From an uncultured Hymenobacter sp. (lineage in GTDB: Bacteria > Bacteroidota > Bacteroidia > Cytophagales > Hymenobacteraceae): a DNA stretch of 64,000 nucleotides. Position numbers and translations under genes: made by a program. The notes under the pieces are model-generated. The model did not search any database. It was given only the letters and a program-made list of their open reading frames with translations, and had not been told where the DNA came from. The number at the start of each line of letters is the position of its first letter. The first letter of the stretch is position 1. Below are positions 59,401-64,000 of this stretch, one piece after another. Location: NCBI GenBank assembly GCA_913778455.1, contig CAJYVK010000374.1, positions 1-64,000 on the forward strand. Direction: 5' to 3'.

Positions 59401-59820
59401 GGCCCCGGGGTAGCGGTGACGAGCGGTACCGTGAAGTTTGACGCCAGCGGTAACATCAGCAACTACAACGAGTTGCAATTTGCTCCCAACACCAAGGCGA
59501 CGACCGTGCAGGCCTATACCCAAGGCGTGTACAAAGGTGGCATCGAGGAGTCTTACATGGTAAGTAAAACCTACGCGAAGCTGCGGGAAGTAGTCATTGG
59601 CTACACGTTCCCGAGCAGCCTGCTGGCCTCGCGCTTCATCAAAGGAGCCACTATCTCGCTGGTGGGTCGCAACCTGCTCTACTTCGCCCAGCGCAAAGAT
59701 TTTGACCTTGACCAGTACGCCCAGGGCTTCAATCTGGCTGAGGTCAGCACCCTCAAAAAACCCAGCCTGCAATCGGCCACCACGCGCTCGATGGGCATCA
59801 ACATCAACCTGACTTTCTAG
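56476..59820 (+). CDS. SusC/RagA family TonB-linked outer membrane protein
   Basis: QAVSGQVKATTGEGLPGVNVIVKGTSVGTVTNAEGKYSL; plug LLRGSSNILFVVDGVPINSDTWNISPDDIETYTVLKGPNAAALYGFRGQNGAIMITTK. Confidence 0.96.
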   Translation: MKQYSTSMSTRLECFRRSLAPTLVLGVLAVPALAQTQAVSGQVKATTGEGLPGVNVIVKGTSVGTVTNAEGKYSLAVPANKAGTTLTFSFIGYKPEDVVVGSQTNINVTLGEDTKELAEVVVTALGIKKDARTIGYTTQEIAGAQLVKAREPNPVNSLTGKIAGLTVAPSAELLGRPQLLLRGSSNILFVVDGVPINSDTWNISPDDIETYTVLKGPNAAALYGFRGQNGAIMITTKRGTGDKRKVAVEFNSSTQIQPSYLAIPEKQNEYGFGSNYQYAYSNSLYDEGNPNRRANIWGPRFEGQNVPQYDSPVVNGVRQGTPWLAKGANNFRDFMRVGVLSANNISVSSSGESYDVRLSVSNNYQRGMVPNTGLNITNFNLSTGVNFNPRLKFDGALNLSLQNSPNIPQSSSGPESPTYIFQVYGSDSWALADMRDYYKGPQGVPGVQQYYAEYGRGNNPYFVAYEWLYGHKKTDIYGYGRLRYKLNDHFNLAFRSQLTTWNQLRTEKVPYSTITYTTDQKPDLRQGDYREDRRTLLENNTDLLLTYNQSLGKNFTLSAVGGANVRLFDYNSSWATTDFLIVPGVYNFSNSKNPAQAYDYISSMTVLSAYATTDLSFKNIASLGLTGRFDKLSTLPKNRTIFYPSVSLSTVVNEYLPLPEAISFLKLRGSFANVKGGNTQATIGSAYQMVTGNPVSSYIGYGNEVYTAYEGPTYNQSTYTITKPYNNQPAASFTNSLSNDDLKPFTVTSYEYGFDAKFLGNRLGLDVTHFTSINGPLIFPLPVASSSGFTSQTTNSVTTQKNGWEVALTGSVLANPNGLSWDVLANWSTFKETLKEIYGQETSIYLDSPNHVFNIGDRLDGYYSYNYLRSPDGQIINDGTGIPLTRPQGTNNQQLLGYTNPDWVWGVTNRFSYKNFNFSFQFDGRVGGVIRDQVYAYSLSSGNSPDLVTGALGAARLAEWQSTNLGTKTPTPAYVGPGVAVTSGTVKFDASGNISNYNELQFAPNTKATTVQAYTQGVYKGGIEESYMVSKTYAKLREVVIGYTFPSSLLASRFIKGATISLVGRNLLYFAQRKDFDLDQYAQGFNLAEVSTLKKPSLQSATTRSMGININLTF

Positions 59821-61410
59821 ATGAATTCTTTTGTTAAACTGGCTGGGGTGGCCCTCGCGCTGGGCCTGGCTGCCGGCGGCTGCAAGTCGATGGACGAGCA
59901 GTATCCCAACCCCAACCTGCCTACCAGCAGCAATGCCGTGCCCGCCTCGCTGCTACTGCCCCGCGTCGAGTTTGACCTATACAGCAGCGGCGACGGGGGG
60001 CCCTTCAGCCAGGTACAGCGCTGGAACCAGTACACGATTTCCAACGATAGCTACTACGGTGGCCTCAACCAGTACAACTGGACCACCACCAATTCGCTGT
60101 ACACGGTTCTTAAAAACGTGAACCAGATGGATGCCCTGGCCGTGAAGCAGCTGGGTACCAAGCAAAACCCTTACAGCGCGCTGGCCAAGTTTTTCCGGGC
60201 CTACATCTTCGTGTGGCAGGCCCAGCGCGTGGGCGACACGCCCGCCTCGCAGGCCGGCCAGGGCCTGGCCAACCTCACTCCCGCCTTCGACTCGCAAAAG
60301 GCCGTGTACGCCCGCAGCTTAGCTATGCTCGATACGGCTAATGCCATGCTGGGCGGCACGCTTACCGGCGCGGCCCAGTACAGCGGCGACATCTACTACG
60401 CCGGCTTGTCGTCGACCAGCCAGCTGGCGCAGTGGCGCAAGGTAATAAATAGCTATAAGTTACGAGTACTCATTAGCTTAAGTAAGCGGGCCGCCGACAA
60501 CCCCGATTTGCAGATTCCGCAGCAGTTTGCAGCTATCGTGAATAACCCCGGCCAATACCCGGTGCTGACTAGCAATGCCGACAATTGGGCGTTTCAGTTC
60601 AACTCGGCCTACAATACGTATCCCCACACGCCCAACGACGCTAATAACAAGAGCCAGAACGCGGGGGCTGCCTACCTGAGCCTGACCACCGCTACGCAGG
60701 ACCCGCGCACCTTCGTGACGGCCACGCCGGCCCCGGCGCAACTGGCGGCTGGCAAGCAGGTCGGCGATTTCTCAGCCTATGTGGGTAGTAGCCCCGCGCT
60801 GGGTATAAGCGACTTATCTACTGGATCGAGCGCCGGACGGTATTCCTTTACCAACGCGCTACGCTACTATGGCTCGGTGCAGGGGCCGGAAAACTACGTG
60901 TTGCTAGGCTATCCCGAGCTGAATTTCACCATTGCCGAGGGCATCAACCGGGGCTGGGTAGCAGGAGCCTCGGCGGCCACCTACTATCAGAAGGGCATCA
61001 ACGCCTCGCTGGACTTTTACGGCCTCACCGAAGGCCAGCAGCTAACGATCGGCAATGTGTCGGGTAAGGCGCTGGGTACGGCCACGGTATCGCGCAGCAC
61101 CTTTCTCAACAATGCCGGGGTAGTCTACAAGGGCGACAACGCCGACGGCCTGGAACAGATTCTCAACCAGAAGTACGTCGCCTTCTTCCAGAATTCGGGC
61201 TACGAGCCGTTCTACAATTGGCGGCGCACGGGCTTCCCGCGCACCTTCGTGAGCACCGGCAGCGGCCTCAATGCCACCGGCAAGATTCCGCGCCGCTGGC
61301 AGTACCCCGTGGACGAGCAGACCTATAACACCGATAACTATCAAGCAGCTATTAAAAATCAGTTTGGCGGTACCGACGACCTGAACCAGGATACCTGGCT
61401 CACGAAGTAA
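59821..61410 (+). CDS. SusD/RagB-like lipoprotein
   Basis: Lipobox ALGLAAGGCKS; immediately follows SusC; C-terminal NWRRTGFPRTF. Confidence 0.93.
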   Translation: MNSFVKLAGVALALGLAAGGCKSMDEQYPNPNLPTSSNAVPASLLLPRVEFDLYSSGDGGPFSQVQRWNQYTISNDSYYGGLNQYNWTTTNSLYTVLKNVNQMDALAVKQLGTKQNPYSALAKFFRAYIFVWQAQRVGDTPASQAGQGLANLTPAFDSQKAVYARSLAMLDTANAMLGGTLTGAAQYSGDIYYAGLSSTSQLAQWRKVINSYKLRVLISLSKRAADNPDLQIPQQFAAIVNNPGQYPVLTSNADNWAFQFNSAYNTYPHTPNDANNKSQNAGAAYLSLTTATQDPRTFVTATPAPAQLAAGKQVGDFSAYVGSSPALGISDLSTGSSAGRYSFTNALRYYGSVQGPENYVLLGYPELNFTIAEGINRGWVAGASAATYYQKGINASLDFYGLTEGQQLTIGNVSGKALGTATVSRSTFLNNAGVVYKGDNADGLEQILNQKYVAFFQNSGYEPFYNWRRTGFPRTFVSTGSGLNATGKIPRRWQYPVDEQTYNTDNYQAAIKNQFGGTDDLNQDTWLTK

Positions 61411-61423
61411 CCACCAGCGCAGT

Positions 61424-61468
61424 GGCCCAGCCGGCGGGTAACCGCCCCGGCTGGGCCACTTCTTTTTT
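61424..61468. terminator. Intrinsic terminator downstream of susD-like gene
   Basis: AGTGGCCCAGCCGG...CCGGCTGGGCCACTTCTTTTTT. Confidence 0.85.
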
Positions 61469-61481
61469 GCCTGCGCTCCGC

Positions 61482-62309
61482 ATGAAAAAGCTCTTCCTGT
61501 TGCTCGGGCTCGCCCCGCCCGCCCTGGCCCAAACGCCCGACACAGTCGTGTACAACCCGCGGCGGGCCATCACGCTGCAAGGGGCCAGCAACTTCCGCGA
61601 CCTCGGCGGCTACCCCGCCGCCGGCGGCAAGCACGTGAAATGGGGCCACCTCTACCGCTCGGCCGACATCAGCAAGCTCACCGACGTCGACCTGCGGGCC
61701 CTGCAAAGCCGCCATGTGGCCCTGGTGTGCGACCTGCGCGGTCCCCAGGAGGTAGCCCAGGCACCCGACCGCCTGCCCGCCGGGGCGCGTAGCCTGGCCC
61801 TGCCCGCCGGCAGCGAGAAAATCGACCCCCGCCTGCTCATGGGCGGTGGCCCGCGCATCGACCGCGACTCGCTGATGCGTGCCGTGTACACTAACACGAG
61901 CTTTTTCAAGGCTAAGTATAAGCCGCTGTTTGACGAGCTGCTGGTGCTGCCCGGTACCGAGGCGCTGCTCTTTCACTGCTCGGCGGGCAAAGACCGCACT
62001 GGCATCGGGGCGGCGCTCGTGCTCGCGGCGCTGGGCGTGGACCGCGCCACCATTCTAAAGGACTACGCCGCTACCGATACCTACTGGCAGGCTGGCCGCG
62101 AGCAAAGCTTGCAGCGCCTGGCCCAGGCTGGCATGTCGGCCGCGGCGGTAGACGCCGTGCGCCCCCTGCTGGCGGCCAATCCGGCTTACCTGGCGGCCAC
62201 CTTCGCCGCCCTCGACCAGCAGTACGGCTCCGTTGAAAACTACCTGGCCAGCGAGCTGGGTCTCACGCCTAAGAAGGTGAAGGCGCTTAGGGTCAAGTAT
62301 TTGCAGTAG
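61482..62309 (+). CDS. Tyrosine-protein phosphatase
   Basis: SNFRDLGGYPAAGGKHVKWGHLYRSADIS; LLFHCSAGKDRTGIGAALVL (CX5R). Confidence 0.94.
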   Translation: MKKLFLLLGLAPPALAQTPDTVVYNPRRAITLQGASNFRDLGGYPAAGGKHVKWGHLYRSADISKLTDVDLRALQSRHVALVCDLRGPQEVAQAPDRLPAGARSLALPAGSEKIDPRLLMGGGPRIDRDSLMRAVYTNTSFFKAKYKPLFDELLVLPGTEALLFHCSAGKDRTGIGAALVLAALGVDRATILKDYAATDTYWQAGREQSLQRLAQAGMSAAAVDAVRPLLAANPAYLAATFAALDQQYGSVENYLASELGLTPKKVKALRVKYLQ

Positions 62310-62421
62310 GTATTTCGTAAGTAGGGAAATATATGAAATAGTTGTAAAAATTTAATCTCCCCGTGTTATTGCCGTAACGCTGCCGCCGGAGCTTTGTCCT
62401 GACAATATCCCCCGTTAGGCT

Positions 62422-62844
62422 ATGCAAGGCTTTGTACTGCTGCTGATTAGTTTGGGCCTGACTGCCTGGGTAGGGCAGGCGCAGACCCTGCACGCCACGG
62501 AGCCGCTGGGCGCGACGGTGGAATCCCCGGTGCTCACCTATGCCGAGCAGATGCCCACCTTTACGGGGGGCGAAGCCGCCCTGCACCGTTACCTCGCCGC
62601 CCAAATAAAATACCCGGCGCAGGCCATGCAGCGGGGGATGTCGGGGCAGGTAGTAGTGCAGTTCATCGTTGATGAGCAGGGCCGGACGCTGGACCCAATC
62701 GTCGTAAAGTCGACGGCCGACGACTTCAACGAGGAGGCGCGGCGGCTCATCTGGCTCATGCCCCGCTGGGAGCCCGGCCGCGAGAAAGGCCAGCCGGTGC
62801 GCGTGCGGTGCACCTTACCCATTGTTTTCACTTTCAGGCGGTAG
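62422..62844 (+). CDS. TonB C-terminal domain protein
   Basis: LHRYLAAQIKYPAQAMQRGMSGQVVVQFIVDEQGRTLDPIVVKS. Confidence 0.92.
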   Translation: MQGFVLLLISLGLTAWVGQAQTLHATEPLGATVESPVLTYAEQMPTFTGGEAALHRYLAAQIKYPAQAMQRGMSGQVVVQFIVDEQGRTLDPIVVKSTADDFNEEARRLIWLMPRWEPGREKGQPVRVRCTLPIVFTFRR

Positions 62845-62896
62845 GCAGCGGCTCCGGTGTGGGCGCGGCCCCGCCGGTTCTTTGTTTGCTTAGTAC

Positions 62897-64000
62897 ATGA
62901 CCAAGTATCTGCTGCTGACCGCAGCCCTGTTTGCCACCACCCCGGCCCTGCGGGCCCAGAATCGCCCCACTCCCAAGCTCCTGGTCGGCATTATGGTCGA
63001 CCAGATGCGGCCCGATTACCTCACGCGCTTCGCCGCTGACTTTGGCCCCGACGGTTTCAACCGGCTGCGGCGCGAGGGAATGGAGTGCCGCAACACGCAC
63101 TACAACTACATCCCTACCGTGACCGGCCCCGGCCACTCCTCGGTGTACACGGGTACCACGCCGCGCTACCACGGCATCGTGGGCAACTCGTGGTACGACC
63201 GCCGCCTGCGCCACGACGTGTACTGCACCGACGACACCACCGTGCAGCTCGTGGGTACCGCCAAGGGTATGGGCGTATCGGCCCGCAACCAGGTGAGCAC
63301 TACCCTCGGCGACGAGCTCAAGATGACCTACGGCGGCCGCAGCAAAGTACTGGCCCTATCGCTCAAAGACCGGGCCTCGGCCCTGCCCGCCGGCCACATG
63401 GCCGACGGGGCCTACTGGCTCGATACCAATACCGGCGACTTTATTTCGAGTACTTTCTACGTACCGCAATTGCCGGCCTGGGTGAGCGAGTTCAACGCCC
63501 AGAAGAAGTCCGCCGCCTACCGCCAGCAAACCTGGACGCCCCTGCGCGGCCCCGAGGCCTACCGCAACAGCCTGCCCGACTCCAACCGCTACGAGCGCAT
63601 CTTCAAGGGGAAAACGGCGGCTACTTTTCCCTACGATTTCAACAAGCTGGCCCCGCAGAATCCGCCCGCTTTTGAGAGCATGTACACCTCGCCCTTCGGC
63701 GACGACCTGCTGACCGACCTTGCGCTGGCGGCTCTCAAAAACACTGACCTGGGCCGCGACGACGTGCCCGACCTGCTGGCCATCAGCTTCAGCAGCCCCG
63801 ATGCCGTGGGCCACACCTTTGGTCCGCTTTCCAAGGAAGAAAACGACCTCTACCTGCGCCTCGACCTCGACCTGGCCCGCCTGCTGCAAGCGCTCGACCA
63901 GACGGTGGGCAAGGGTAATTACACCATCTTCCTTACCGCCGACCATGGGGCCAGCGAAGTGACGCGCTACCTAGCCGACCACCAGGCTCCCGTGGGCTCG
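62897..64000 (+). CDS. Alkaline phosphatase/type I phosphodiesterase family protein, truncated by window end
   Basis: Open frame from ATG 62897 (MTKYLLLTAALFATTPALRAQNRPTPKLLVGIMVDQMRPDYLTRFAADFG...TVTGPGHSSVYTGTTPRYHGIVGNSWYD); not in ORF track because no stop in window. Confidence 0.9.
   Translation, partial: MTKYLLLTAALFATTPALRAQNRPTPKLLVGIMVDQMRPDYLTRFAADFGPDGFNRLRREGMECRNTHYNYIPTVTGPGHSSVYTGTTPRYHGIVGNSWYDRRLRHDVYCTDDTTVQLVGTAKGMGVSARNQVSTTLGDELKMTYGGRSKVLALSLKDRASALPAGHMADGAYWLDTNTGDFISSTFYVPQLPAWVSEFNAQKKSAAYRQQTWTPLRGPEAYRNSLPDSNRYERIFKGKTAATFPYDFNKLAPQNPPAFESMYTSPFGDDLLTDLALAALKNTDLGRDDVPDLLAISFSSPDAVGHTFGPLSKEENDLYLRLDLDLARLLQALDQTVGKGNYTIFLTADHGASEVTRYLADHQAPVGS

Overview
High-GC Bacteroidota DNA, most like Hymenobacter or relatives: T9SS sorting domains, a SusC/SusD pair, Bacteroidota-type gene content. 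No taxonomic search was run. Left part (about 1-29 kb): three GH43 glycosidases, a giant T9SS-type surface adhesin, assorted enzymes, cphA, tRNA-Cys(GCA), rpsA, two alpha/beta hydrolases, and an IS5/IS427-like element with clear terminal inverted repeats. Centre (about 29.8-56.2 kb): a dense potassium/cation homeostasis island. It holds two NtrC-type (GAFTGA) response regulators, three related histidine kinases, two Kup transporters, kdpF-kdpA-kdpB-kdpC, a porin, a stand-alone KdpD N-terminal sensor, a CPA1 antiporter, and a second kdpA/kdpC pair with no kdpB. Right part: SusC/SusD, tyrosine phosphatase, TonB-like protein, and a truncated alkaline phosphatase-family gene. Strongest candidate for something undescribed: the 15-bp palindrome CTAGCAAAACGCTAG recurs, often in pairs or triplets at 20-21 bp spacing, upstream of kdp-linked genes, and each cluster lies upstream of a sigma54-like -24/-12 element. 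One branch of this regulon has an uncoupled KdpA2-KdpC2 (no ATPase) divergent from a histidine kinase whose phosphoacceptor His is Gln. The window also has several families of palindromic intergenic repeats, and its left edge carries a fold-back inverted repeat that scrambles the first GH43 gene. All coordinates and motif matches were read by eye.
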